Below are positions 1-7,514 of a stretch of DNA of 17,382 bases, piece by piece (position 1 is the first letter of the stretch; the number at the start of each line of letters is the position of its first letter). Source of the stretch: CAZWCX01 sp964632945 (lineage in GTDB: Bacteria > Planctomycetota > MHYJ01 > WSZJ01 > CAZWCX01); NCBI GenBank assembly GCA_964632945.1, contig CAZWCX010000139.1, positions 1 through 17,382 of the forward strand. Reading direction: 5' to 3'. The notes under the pieces are model-generated. The model saw only the letters and a program-made list of their open reading frames with translations. It was not told where the DNA came from and did no database searches. Made by a program: the position numbers and the translations under genes.

Positions 1-68
1 CGCCTCCTCCTCGCGCCTCGCCGGGCGCGAAAATCGCCTCGGCCGAACCTAGGATTTCATGATTGAAG
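1..68 (-). repeat. Partial copy 1 of a dispersed structured repeat
   Basis: Read on the minus strand from 68 down to 1, this stretch aligns without gaps to 10910-10977 with 59 of 68 identical bases. It runs off the left edge, so only the 5' half is present. It begins 5 nt after the TAG stop of the minus-strand gene at 74-1564, in the same orientation as that gene. The arms that pair in the other copy are changed here (AATCCTA in place of GATCCCG), so compensating changes can be looked for beyond the edge. The function is unknown. Confidence 0.75.
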
Positions 69-73
69 ACCCA

Positions 74-1564
74 CTAGTAATTTTTCCGCACGTGCTCCCG
101 CCAGTGATGGTCCAGGTCCGCGTAGGCCCAGCCCAGCGTCTCCTTGAGCGCCCCCTCCTGCTGCGGGCCGGATCCATCGGTGGACTTGAGCGCCTCGAAG
201 AAGGAGAAGAATTCCTTCTTGCGCGTCGACATCAACCACTCGAGCACGCTCCACGCCTTGACCAGCATTTCCCCGTCCAACTGGTTGATGCCGGCGGTCA
301 TGACGATCCGCATGTCCGGATCGCGGCCGTTGACCACGGCCTCGCGGATGAACTGTTTCCAGTAGTCGGAGTCGCGCGGCACGCCCGCCTTGTTGGTGTT
401 GCCGGTGGCCTGGACGAAACAGTTGGTCAGGGCGGTGCGAAGCAAGCGGTGGCTGAAATAGTGGGCCATCCCCTCGTACAGCCAGGGCTGCATGACGCCC
501 GGGGCGGGGCTCATGTAGTAGTGGTGCAACACGTGGGTCGTGTAGTGGACGACGAAGTCCCGCGTGCCGCTGATCTCGTCTTCGTAGCCGACGTATTGGG
601 GCGGTTCGTACTTGCAGTGGCCGCCGGTTCGCTTGAGCTGATCGCGGTTGCCCTCCGAGCCGTCCACCATCCCGTCGATCCAGGCATGGTATTCCTTTTG
701 TTCCTTGAGGAGGATCCCCCAGATGAGGCCGTCGACGAGTTCGCGGCCCTCGGGCACATCGAAGAGGGTGTGGAACTCGCTGCGGGTGGTTTCGGCCAGC
801 TTGACCAACTCGGCGAGGACCGGGTCGGCCAGGGTGGTCTGGAGGAAGAAGTGGGTGGATTGCCGCTTGGTCAGTTTGGTGCCGACGGCCTTGTCGTCTG
901 CGGTGCTCTTGTCGATGGAGGCGCCGCCTTCGGCCGCGGCGGCCTTTTTCTGCATCGCCTCCTTCTCGGCGCGGTCTTCCGCGCCGACCCAGGCGCCGCC
1001 CGACTTCTTGAAGCCGAGCGCCTCGCGGGCCTTGGCATGGTCCTTTTCGTAGTCGATCGCGGTGCGCAGGTTCTCGTTGGCTTCCGTCTCCAACCCGTTC
1101 TTCCGGCACCACTCGCCCACGTCGAAGAAAGCGTCGGCCACCGAGCCCCCGTCCTTCTTGGCCTTGTTCTTGTACTCGTCGAGCAGGGCGTACCGGACGT
1201 TGTCGGAAGCCTCGTCCTTCCGCTTCACCTTGTCCTTCTTCTTCGGATCCTCGATCCACTCCTCGCCCTGCTTGGAGAAGCCCAGGCGGTCGCGCGCCTT
1301 GGAGTGATTGGGGTCCCACTGGAGTACCCGCTGGTACTCGGCGAAGGCGGGCTCGTAGAGCTTCTTCCCGTGGCACCAGTCCGCCAGAGAAGCATGCATG
1401 GACGCGGCCTTCTTGCGGGCTGCGGCGACCTTGCTTTCGTACGACTTGCGCTTGGCCTCCTCCGGGCTGGGGGAATCCCCCTCCGCGCGGAGACCGACCG
1501 GCAGAGCGAACGCCAGGGCGACCAGGAGCGCAGCGAGGCGCGCGAGTGCGACGGGTCGAAGCAT
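74..1564 (-). CDS. Secreted peptidase-like protein with degenerate zinc motif (HYTTH)
   Basis: This is a 496-aa protein with an N-terminal signal peptide: basic start, hydrophobic residues 7-22, likely cleavage near the Ala-Glu at 27-28. Residues 60-195 look like two degenerate TPR-type units, each ending in the same kind of block (ALGFKKSGGAWV near 182-193 and a related RLGFSKQGEEWI near 93-104). The C-terminal half resembles the gluzincin-like domain of the protein at 13252-15045: HYTTH at 340-344 aligns with HEGIH there, and WLYEG at 361-365 keeps the third-ligand Glu (E364). The catalytic Glu of HEXXH is replaced by Tyr, so hydrolytic activity is doubtful. The start is set by a strong AGGAG site (GGAAGGAGAAGCCCG before ATG) that overlaps the pilT stop. 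It is the last gene of the pilD-to-pilT cluster. An exported scaffold or binding protein fits better than an active protease, but the role is not known. Confidence 0.85.
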   Translation of the reverse strand: MLRPVALARLAALLVALAFALPVGLRAEGDSPSPEEAKRKSYESKVAAARKKAASMHASLADWCHGKKLYEPAFAEYQRVLQWDPNHSKARDRLGFSKQGEEWIEDPKKKDKVKRKDEASDNVRYALLDEYKNKAKKDGGSVADAFFDVGEWCRKNGLETEANENLRTAIDYEKDHAKAREALGFKKSGGAWVGAEDRAEKEAMQKKAAAAEGGASIDKSTADDKAVGTKLTKRQSTHFFLQTTLADPVLAELVKLAETTRSEFHTLFDVPEGRELVDGLIWGILLKEQKEYHAWIDGMVDGSEGNRDQLKRTGGHCKYEPPQYVGYEDEISGTRDFVVHYTTHVLHHYYMSPAPGVMQPWLYEGMAHYFSHRLLRTALTNCFVQATGNTNKAGVPRDSDYWKQFIREAVVNGRDPDMRIVMTAGINQLDGEMLVKAWSVLEWLMSTRKKEFFSFFEALKSTDGSGPQQEGALKETLGWAYADLDHHWREHVRKNY

Positions 1565-1578
1565 CGGGCTTCTCCTTC

Positions 1579-2640
1579 CTACTTCTGGAGGACGCGCTTG
1601 AGGTCTTCCGGATCCGAGGAGTAGCCCAGACAGTCGTCCAGGCTGAGGACTCCCTGCCGGTAGGCTTCGGCGAGGGACTGGTTCATGGTCTTCATGCCGT
1701 CCTTCCCGCCCACCTGGATGATCGAGTACATCTGGTGCGCCTTGTTCTCGCGGATCAGGGCCTTGATGGCCGAGTTGGCGATCATGATCTCCGCCGCGAG
1801 GACGCGGCCCTTGCCGCCGATGCGCGGCAGGAGCTGCTGGCAGAACACCGCCACGAGCGTGAACGAGAGCTGGGTGCGGATCTGCTGCTGCTGATGCGAC
1901 GGAAAGACGTCGACGATGCGGTTGATGGTCTGCACCGCGTCGGACGTGTGCAGGGTTCCGAAGGTCAAGTGGCCCGTTTCGGAGACGGTGAGGGCGGTCT
2001 CGATCGTCTCCATGTCGCGCATTTCCCCGATCAGCACCGTGTCGGGGTCCTGTCGCAGGACGGCGCGGAGGGCCATCTTGAACTCGTGGGTGTCGCTGCC
2101 GATCTCGCGCTGATTGACGAGGCAGGTCTTGTTCTTGTGCACGAACTCGATCGGGTCCTCGATCGTGAGGATGTGCCCGTGTTCGGTCTGGTTGATGTAG
2201 TCGATCATGGCGGCCAGCGTGGTCGACTTGCCCGAACCGGTGGCGCCGGTGACCAGGATGAGTCCGCGGGGCTTCTTGCACAGGTCCTCGCACACGCGTC
2301 GCGGCAGGCCGAGGTCCTCGAACGTCTTGATCTTGTCCGGGATGACGCGCAGGACGGCCGCGACCGCGCCGCGCTGCAGGAACACGTTGGTGCGGAAGCG
2401 TCCGAGCGACTCGATGCCGAACGACAGGTCGAGCTCGAGGTGTTTCTCGAAGCGGGCCACCTGGTTGGAATCCAGGATGCTGTAGACCAGCTTCTGCGTC
2501 CCCTCCGGCGACATCACCGGATGATCCGTGTTCATGAGCTTCCCGTCGATCCGGATCTTGGGCGGGGCACCGGCGCTGATATGAAGGTCGGACCCGCCGC
2601 GCTGGACGAGCAGCATCAGGAGTTCTTCCAGGGAGACCAT
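1579..2640 (-). CDS. pilT: Type IV pilus retraction ATPase PilT
   Basis: This is a 353-aa cytoplasmic hexameric ATPase of the GspE/PilT family that drives pilus disassembly and twitching. The N-terminal PAS-like region (1-100) is followed by a RecA-like core. Walker A GATGSGKST lies at 132-140, the Asp box IEDPIEF at 160-166, Walker B VLIGEMRD at 202-209 and the His box GHLTFGTLHT at 223-232. The PilT-specific AIRNLIRE-type motif is present as AIKALIRE at 291-298, which separates PilT from PilB/GspE. The length is usual for PilT. The start is fixed by a perfect AGGAGG six nucleotides before ATG. The start lies one nucleotide after the TAA of the EF-G-like gene, so translation is probably coupled. 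No pilB, pilC or pilin genes are present in the window. Confidence 0.96.
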   Translation of the reverse strand: MVSLEELLMLLVQRGGSDLHISAGAPPKIRIDGKLMNTDHPVMSPEGTQKLVYSILDSNQVARFEKHLELDLSFGIESLGRFRTNVFLQRGAVAAVLRVIPDKIKTFEDLGLPRRVCEDLCKKPRGLILVTGATGSGKSTTLAAMIDYINQTEHGHILTIEDPIEFVHKNKTCLVNQREIGSDTHEFKMALRAVLRQDPDTVLIGEMRDMETIETALTVSETGHLTFGTLHTSDAVQTINRIVDVFPSHQQQQIRTQLSFTLVAVFCQQLLPRIGGKGRVLAAEIMIANSAIKALIRENKAHQMYSIIQVGGKDGMKTMNQSLAEAYRQGVLSLDDCLGYSSDPEDLKRVLQK

Positions 2641-2641
2641 G

Positions 2642-4696
2642 TTAGTCCTCCTTTTCTTCCGTCCGGGACGCCTGGTACTTCGCCACGAGTTCCTGTTGCG
2701 TCCGGGCGGGCACGACATCGTAATGCGACAGCTCGATCGAATAGCTGCCCTCGCCGCCGGTCATCGACCGCAATTCGCTCGAGTAGTTCATGACCTCCGC
2801 GAACGGGATCGACGCCCGGATGATCTGCTGGCCGCCGGGGGCCATCTCCTGGTCGAGGATGCGACCGCGCCGGGAATTGAGGTTGCCCAGGATGTCGCCG
2901 ACGACCCGGCTGGGCACGGTGATCTCGATGTTGACGATCGGTTCGAGCAGCACCGGCTTCGCTTCGGCGACCGCTTTTTTGAACGCCTCGCGGCCGGCCA
3001 CCTGAAACGCGATGTCCTTGGAATCCACCGGGTGTTCCTTCCCGTCGTACAGGGCGACGCGGACATCCTCGAAGGGGTATCCCGCAATGACGCCGGTTTC
3101 GAGCACCTTGCGGATGCCCTTCTCGACGGACGGGATGAATTGCTGGGGGACCGAACCGCCGACGACCTCGTCGGCGAACTCGAACCCGCTGCCGCGCGCG
3201 AGCGGTTCGATGCGGATGTAGACTTCCGCGAACTGACCGGCGCCGCCCGCCTGTTTCTTGTGGCGGTGATGCCCCTGGGCCTTGCCGGTGACCGTCTCCT
3301 TGTACGGGATGCGCGGCTGCCGCGTGGTGACCTGCACGTTGAAACGCGACTTCAGGCGCGCCAGGCAGATCTCCAGGTGCAATTGGCTCATGCCCGTGAT
3401 CACCATGTCGTGAGTCTGGGAATCGATCTTGATCTGGAAGGTCGGGTCGCTGTCGACGAGCTTCTGCAGCGCGCCGCGGATCTTCTGCTCGTCGTCGCGG
3501 CTCTTGGGCTCGACCGCGAGCGAAACCATCGGCTGGGGGAATACGATCTTCGCGTAGGAGATCCCCGCATTTTCGGCGCAGAGGGTGTCGCCGACCTGGA
3601 GGCTCTCGATCTTGGCGACGGCGGCGATCTCGCCGGCAATCACCTTGTCGGTGGGTTTCTGGTCCTTGCCGAAGACGCGGAACAGCTTGCCGAACTTGAC
3701 GACTTCCTTGGTGCGCGCGAGGAAGAAGGTGGCATCGGGAACGAGGGACCCGGAGTAGACGCGGAAGTAGCTGACGCGTCCGACGAACGGATCGCTCGTG
3801 ACCTTGAAGACCTGGGCGCTGAACGGTGCGCTTTCCTGCGCGGGGAGGGTCAGCTCGCCCTCGCCGTCCGTCTTGACGCCGGCCCGGGCCGGGCGCTTGT
3901 CGGGGGACGGGAGGTCGCGGGCGACGAAGTCGAGCAGGGCCTCGATCCCCTTGTCCGCGCGGACGCTGGTGGCGAAGATCGGAACGACCTTACCCAGGGC
4001 GATGGCGCGCGGCAGGACCGCATCGAACTCGGCGTCGGTGATGGCGCCCTCGTTCAGGTACTTCTCCATCAGCGTTTCGTCGACTTCGATCGCAGCCTCG
4101 ATCAGCTTTTCGCGCCAGCTCTTGGCCTCCTCCCGCATCGACTCGGGACAGGCGTCCGGGTGCAGGACGGAAACGACATCCTTGACCTTGGGTCCGGGCT
4201 CGATCGGAAGCGTGACCGGGACGCACTGATTGCCGAAACTCTCCCGGATCGTGGCGATCAGTGTGTCCCATTCGATGTTTTCGAGGTCGACCTTGTTCAC
4301 CGCGATCATGACCGACAGGCCGGCCTTCTGCGCCAGCGTCCACATCTTGCGCGTGTTGACCATGACTCCGCCGGCGGCATTGACGCAGAGCACGGCGATG
4401 TCGGTCGCGACGCAGGCGGCGACCGCCTCCCCGACGAAGTCCGAGTATCCGGGGGCGTCCATCAGGTTGAGTTCGACGTTCTTGTAGCGGCAGAAGGCCA
4501 CGCCCAGGTCGATGGAGAACTTGCGGGCCTTCTCTTCCGCGTCGTGGTCGAAGAGGGTCGTGCCGTCCGCGACGCTGCCGAGGCGCGTGACGGACTTGGT
4601 TTTGAACAGGATGGCCTCGGCGAGCGAGGTCTTGCCCGAGTCGCCGTGGCCGATGAACGCAAGGTTGCGCAGATCCTTGGTCTCGTACTTGGGCAT
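2642..4696 (-). CDS. Elongation factor G-like translational GTPase (EF-G2/FusA2 type)
   Basis: This 684-aa protein has full EF-G architecture: GTPase domain 1-270, domain II, and domains III-V to the C-terminus, including the conserved RRGRI near domain V. G1 is GHGDSGKTS (16-24), where canonical EF-G has AHIDAGKTT. G3 is DAPGY (80-84), with Tyr in place of the catalytic His of switch II, and G4 is NKVD (134-137). The canonical switch I RGITI is missing; FSIDLGVA (60-67) stands there. These traits mark the EF-G-like paralogue branch rather than the housekeeping translocase. Its cellular role is not settled, and it could act as a slow or conditional GTPase on the ribosome. The start lies 40 nt after the lipoprotein gene; the ribosome site is weak (GGAG is 16 nt away). 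It is tightly linked to pilT downstream. Confidence 0.93.
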   Translation of the reverse strand: MPKYETKDLRNLAFIGHGDSGKTSLAEAILFKTKSVTRLGSVADGTTLFDHDAEEKARKFSIDLGVAFCRYKNVELNLMDAPGYSDFVGEAVAACVATDIAVLCVNAAGGVMVNTRKMWTLAQKAGLSVMIAVNKVDLENIEWDTLIATIRESFGNQCVPVTLPIEPGPKVKDVVSVLHPDACPESMREEAKSWREKLIEAAIEVDETLMEKYLNEGAITDAEFDAVLPRAIALGKVVPIFATSVRADKGIEALLDFVARDLPSPDKRPARAGVKTDGEGELTLPAQESAPFSAQVFKVTSDPFVGRVSYFRVYSGSLVPDATFFLARTKEVVKFGKLFRVFGKDQKPTDKVIAGEIAAVAKIESLQVGDTLCAENAGISYAKIVFPQPMVSLAVEPKSRDDEQKIRGALQKLVDSDPTFQIKIDSQTHDMVITGMSQLHLEICLARLKSRFNVQVTTRQPRIPYKETVTGKAQGHHRHKKQAGGAGQFAEVYIRIEPLARGSGFEFADEVVGGSVPQQFIPSVEKGIRKVLETGVIAGYPFEDVRVALYDGKEHPVDSKDIAFQVAGREAFKKAVAEAKPVLLEPIVNIEITVPSRVVGDILGNLNSRRGRILDQEMAPGGQQIIRASIPFAEVMNYSSELRSMTGGEGSYSIELSHYDVVPARTQQELVAKYQASRTEEKED

Positions 4697-4736
4697 TCCT
4701 GGATCTCACTTTCTCCAAGGGGTCCGGGGGGGCGCC

Positions 4737-5390
4737 TCACTGCAGGACGGTGATCTCCACACGACGATTCTTGGCCCGACCGGCGGCGGTCGAGTTGGAG
4801 GCGGCCGGCTTGGTGTCGCCCAGGCCGGCAACCTGGATGGTCCCGGACGGGATCCCGTTCTCCCTCAGAACCTTGGCGACCGAATTCGCGCGCGCCGTGG
4901 AGAGCTCCCAATTGCTGGCGAACTTGTCCTTGGCCTTCTTGATCGGAACGTTGTCGGTATGCCCTTCCACGACGATCTGGTGCCCCGGGTACTTGGACTT
5001 GATCTGGCCGGCCACCGACTTGACCGCGGCGATTCCCTTGGTCGTCAGGGTGGCGGAGCCGGAAGAGAAGAGCACCTCGCTGTCGAGGACGATGCGTTCG
5101 CTGACCCCGGGGCTGGCGCCGCCGCCGCCGAAGGAGACGCCGGCCGTTTCCCCGCCCAGGGTGGCCCCGCCGCGGTCGACGGGCGCGGCCTCCTGGCGCT
5201 TCGCCAGGTCATCGGCTACCGCGCGCTGCTTCGAGAGGTCCATTTCGAGCTGGTAGTTGCGTTGCTGCAGCTCGGAAATCTGGAGCTTCTGCTGCTCGAT
5301 CTGATTTTCGTACTTCGAGCTCGAGCAACCCGCCGCCATCACCCCGAGGGCGATGGCCAGGCCCGCCCCCCACCGATTGTTCCCACGCAT
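4737..5390 (-). CDS. OmpA/Pal-family peptidoglycan-binding lipoprotein
   Basis: This is a 217-aa outer-membrane lipoprotein. The signal peptide ends in a lipobox with Cys22 (MAAGC, residues 18-22); Ala at -3 is less common than Leu. Residues 26-66 are a heptad-like coiled coil (KYENQIEQQKLQISELQQRN). A Gly-rich linker (72-95) leads to an OmpA-like domain (98-217). That domain carries GHTDNVPI (143-150), LSTARANSV (163-171) and NRRVEI (208-213), which are the peptidoglycan-contact segments; D146 and R167 are the likely diaminopimelate contacts. The HTDNVPI form is also frequent in MotB-like proteins, but there is no N-terminal membrane helix for a stator. The start is supported by GAGGAG eight nucleotides before ATG. 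It lies between pilD (37-nt gap) and the EF-G-like gene, and likely anchors the outer membrane to the wall. Confidence 0.92.
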   Translation of the reverse strand: MRGNNRWGAGLAIALGVMAAGCSSSKYENQIEQQKLQISELQQRNYQLEMDLSKQRAVADDLAKRQEAAPVDRGGATLGGETAGVSFGGGGASPGVSERIVLDSEVLFSSGSATLTTKGIAAVKSVAGQIKSKYPGHQIVVEGHTDNVPIKKAKDKFASNWELSTARANSVAKVLRENGIPSGTIQVAGLGDTKPAASNSTAAGRAKNRRVEITVLQ

Positions 5391-5427
5391 GTCGCTTCTC
5401 CTCTATCTCCCGCCATCGGGTGGACGA

Positions 5428-6318
5428 TTATCCCCCGCCGCCTCCGGGACCCGACACCATGCCGGGCCAGGTCACGAGCACGAAATGCATCACCGGTTGT
5501 GCGAAGAAGATCATCACGATCGCGCCCAGCGACAGGTACGGTCCGAACGCGACGTACCGATTGCCGGTGCGAATCAAGATCAGCAGGCCGAACAGCGAAC
5601 CGACCACGCAAGCGAAGAGGAAGACCAGGATGACGGCCTTCCAGCCCAGGAATCCCCCGATCATCGCCATCAGCTTGACGTCCCCCAGGCCCATGGCTTC
5701 CTTGCGGAACACCAACTGTCCAAGGACGCCGAAGGCATAGACGATCCCCCCGCCGATGCACATCCCGACCATCCCGGCCGCCAGCGAGGCCAGATGGGGA
5801 TTCGGAATCGCTTCGGTCAACTCGGGACCGTGAAGGAACGGAAACGCGGCGCTGGCGAGCGGCGCCAGCAGGGTGCCGGCGAGCGTGATCTCGTCGGGAA
5901 TGATCTTGTGATCGAAGTCGATGAACGTGGACACCACCAAATTGGCCACCAGGTAGGCGTGGACCACGAACAGGATGATCCGCTCCTCCGCGCCGGCCCA
6001 CAGGTCGAGCCGCGCCACCTGGGTGTATGCGGTGTACGCGAACAACCCGCCGGTCAGAAGTTCCACGAGCGGATAGCGCGCGGAAATCGGGATGCGGCAA
6101 TGCCGGCACTTTCCGCGCAACCACAGCCACGAGAAGACCGGGACGTTGTCGTACCAGCGCACCGGGCGGCGGCAGCGGACGCAGCGGGAACCCGGGCGTA
6201 CCAGGGACATGCACTCCCGGGGCATCCGGTAGATGCAGACGTTCAGGAAGCTGCCGACCACCAGTCCGAAGAGTCCGGCGGAGACGATCCAGAATACGTC
6301 GAGGGGCGAAAGCACCAT
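5428..6318 (-). CDS. pilD: Prepilin peptidase (type IV leader peptidase, A24 family)
   Basis: This 296-aa inner-membrane aspartyl protease cleaves, and usually N-methylates, type IV prepilins and pseudopilins. The N-terminal domain has GSFLNVCIYRMPR (22-34) and a four-Cys zinc site, C46xxC49 and C71xxC74. The catalytic Asp pair is D134 in FIDFDHKIIPDE and D213 in GLGDVKL. About seven or eight hydrophobic segments follow the zinc domain, and the length is typical. It heads the five-gene minus-strand cluster that also holds pilT, consistent with a shared pilus role, although it could also serve a type II secretion system encoded elsewhere. A promoter lies 50-80 nt upstream. No clear Shine-Dalgarno precedes the ATG, but no better start keeps the N-terminal motif. 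Confidence 0.95.
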   Translation of the reverse strand: MVLSPLDVFWIVSAGLFGLVVGSFLNVCIYRMPRECMSLVRPGSRCVRCRRPVRWYDNVPVFSWLWLRGKCRHCRIPISARYPLVELLTGGLFAYTAYTQVARLDLWAGAEERIILFVVHAYLVANLVVSTFIDFDHKIIPDEITLAGTLLAPLASAAFPFLHGPELTEAIPNPHLASLAAGMVGMCIGGGIVYAFGVLGQLVFRKEAMGLGDVKLMAMIGGFLGWKAVILVFLFACVVGSLFGLLILIRTGNRYVAFGPYLSLGAIVMIFFAQPVMHFVLVTWPGMVSGPGGGGG

Positions 6319-6367
6319 GTTTCGATGGGCCGCCGAGCGGGGTTAGGGAACGATCAGGGAAGGGTCG

Positions 6368-6397
6368 ATGCTAGCACCCGGCTGTCGGGGGTGACAA
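6368..6397 (-). promoter_or_regulatory. Sigma-70-type promoter for the pilD cluster
   Basis: On the minus strand TTGTCA (6392-6397) is followed after 18 nt by TAGCAT (6368-6373), matching 5/6 and 4/6 of the consensus hexamers. The predicted start near 6361 gives a 5' UTR of about 43 nt before pilD. The -35 box directly abuts the U-tract of the upstream terminator. Confidence 0.55.
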
Positions 6398-6468
6398 GAA
6401 AAAGCCGGGGGGTGCGGGGCCCGGCCGGCGCCGCCCTTTCGCGGGCCGCCGCCGGCCCCCGCGCCCGG
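6396..6468 (-). terminator. Intrinsic terminator after the epimerase gene
   Basis: Right after the TGA stop of the epimerase, the minus strand folds into a long GC-rich hairpin. The outer arms are CCGGG plus GCGGGG pairing with CCCCGC and CCCGG, the inner arms are GCCGGC with GCCGGC, and the loop contains GAAA. It is followed at once by GGCTTTTTCTTG. It would end the dehydrogenase-lpxB-epimerase transcript before the pilD promoter. Confidence 0.7.
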
Positions 6469-6470
6469 TC

Positions 6471-7433
6471 TCAGGGAAGCAACCCCTGCACGTCGCGGTA
6501 CCACTTGACCCACTCGCGGATACCGTCCTCGAACGCCCAGTGAGGCCGGTAGCCGAGCGATTCCCGGGCCCGGGAGACGTCCGCATAGGTGATCGGAACG
6601 TCGCCCGGCTGGAGGGGCAGGTGCTTGAGGCGGGCCTTGCGGCCGAGGGCGCGCTCGATGACGGCGATCATCTCGCGCAGTTCGATGGTACGCGACTCCC
6701 CGAGATTGAAGATGTGGTACCCGCTCTCGAGTTGCAGGCAGCCGACGAGGCCGTCGACGATGTCCTCGTAGTACGTGAAGTCGCGCTGGGCGGATCCGTC
6801 CCCGAAGACCGGCACCTCCTCCCCCCGTTCGATGAGGCGGGTGAACTTGTGGATCGCCATATCCGGACGCTGGCGCGGTCCGTACACGGTGAAGAAGCGG
6901 AGGCAGGCGACCGTGATTCCGTGCAGCTTGTGCCAGTTCCAGCAGTACAGCTCGCCCGCGCGCTTGGTGGCGCCGTAGGGGGACTCGGGGGTGACGGCCG
7001 GATCGTCCTCCCGGAACGGCACCCGCAGGGTGGTTCCGTAGACCGAGGAGGAGGACGCGAACAGGATCTTGCGGACGCCGAACTCGCGGCAGGCCTCGAG
7101 CAGGAGGATCGTTCCCCGTCCGTTGACTTCCTCATACAGGACCGGGTCCTGGAGGGAAGGCCGCACGCCGGCCCGGGCCGCCAGGTGGACGAGGACGTCG
7201 AAGCGGCCGGTGCGGAAGGTCTCGCGCACGAGGGCGGCGTCCCGGATGTCGCCCTCCACGAGGTCCACCTTTCCGGCCGCCCGGACGGAGTCCAGGTTGC
7301 GCCGCTTGATCGCGGGGGCGTAGTAGTCGTTGAAATCGTCCAGAATCACGATCTCGTGGCCGAGGCGGAGCAGGCGCTCGGACAGATGGGAGCCGATGAA
7401 TCCGGCGCCGCCGGTGACGAGAATCTTCGACAT
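6471..7433 (-). CDS. NAD-dependent UDP-sugar epimerase (UDP-glucuronate 4-epimerase-like)
   Basis: This 320-aa extended short-chain dehydrogenase has a Rossmann GGAGFIGSH at 8-16, an acidic residue at the end of beta-2 (D32/D33) and catalytic S127-S130 (FASSSSVYG). The YxxxK pair is Y153/K157 in YGATK. The segment DDFNDYYAPAIKRRNL (32-47) is typical of UDP-glucuronate 4-epimerases and GalE-like relatives, and GDGSAQRDFTYYEDIVDG (211-228) is the usual sugar-side motif. It is expected to invert C4 of a UDP-hexose or UDP-hexuronate for surface polysaccharide. It is the third gene of the operon with lpxB, 81 nt after the lpxB stop, and is followed by a terminator. The exact sugar cannot be fixed from sequence alone. 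Confidence 0.9.
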   Translation of the reverse strand: MSKILVTGGAGFIGSHLSERLLRLGHEIVILDDFNDYYAPAIKRRNLDSVRAAGKVDLVEGDIRDAALVRETFRTGRFDVLVHLAARAGVRPSLQDPVLYEEVNGRGTILLLEACREFGVRKILFASSSSVYGTTLRVPFREDDPAVTPESPYGATKRAGELYCWNWHKLHGITVACLRFFTVYGPRQRPDMAIHKFTRLIERGEEVPVFGDGSAQRDFTYYEDIVDGLVGCLQLESGYHIFNLGESRTIELREMIAVIERALGRKARLKHLPLQPGDVPITYADVSRARESLGYRPHWAFEDGIREWVKWYRDVQGLLP

Positions 7434-7474
7434 GCGGCCTCGCTTTCCGCCGGCGGATCCATACCTGGAGCGCG

Positions 7475-7511
7475 GGGGACCGCCCGGCCTCCCGGCCGTG
7501 GTCCGGTCCCC
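7475..7511 (-). other. Stem-loop between lpxB and epimerase gene
   Basis: An 8-bp perfect stem, GGGGACCG with CGGTCCCC (7475-7482 and 7504-7511), starts 3 nt after the lpxB stop. Inner GGCC arms add to the fold. No U-tract follows on the minus strand, so it is more likely an mRNA-stabilising or attenuating hairpin than a full terminator. Confidence 0.35.
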
Positions 7512-7514
7512 GGC

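Noticed and set aside
74..2293. A single 739-aa minus-strand open frame covering the first gene and part of pilT
   Set aside because: The upper part is the wrong frame of pilT (Arg/Pro/His-rich). The true gene starts at 1564 with a signal peptide and a strong ribosome site.
2639..4753. A 704-aa plus-strand open frame
   Set aside because: It is an antisense shadow of the EF-G-like gene; its composition is Asp/Arg/Leu/Val-biased with no recognisable domain.
4737..5390. Assignment of the OmpA-like lipoprotein as MotB
   Set aside because: The domain resembles MotB, but the protein has a lipobox and lacks a stator membrane helix, and no motA is adjacent.
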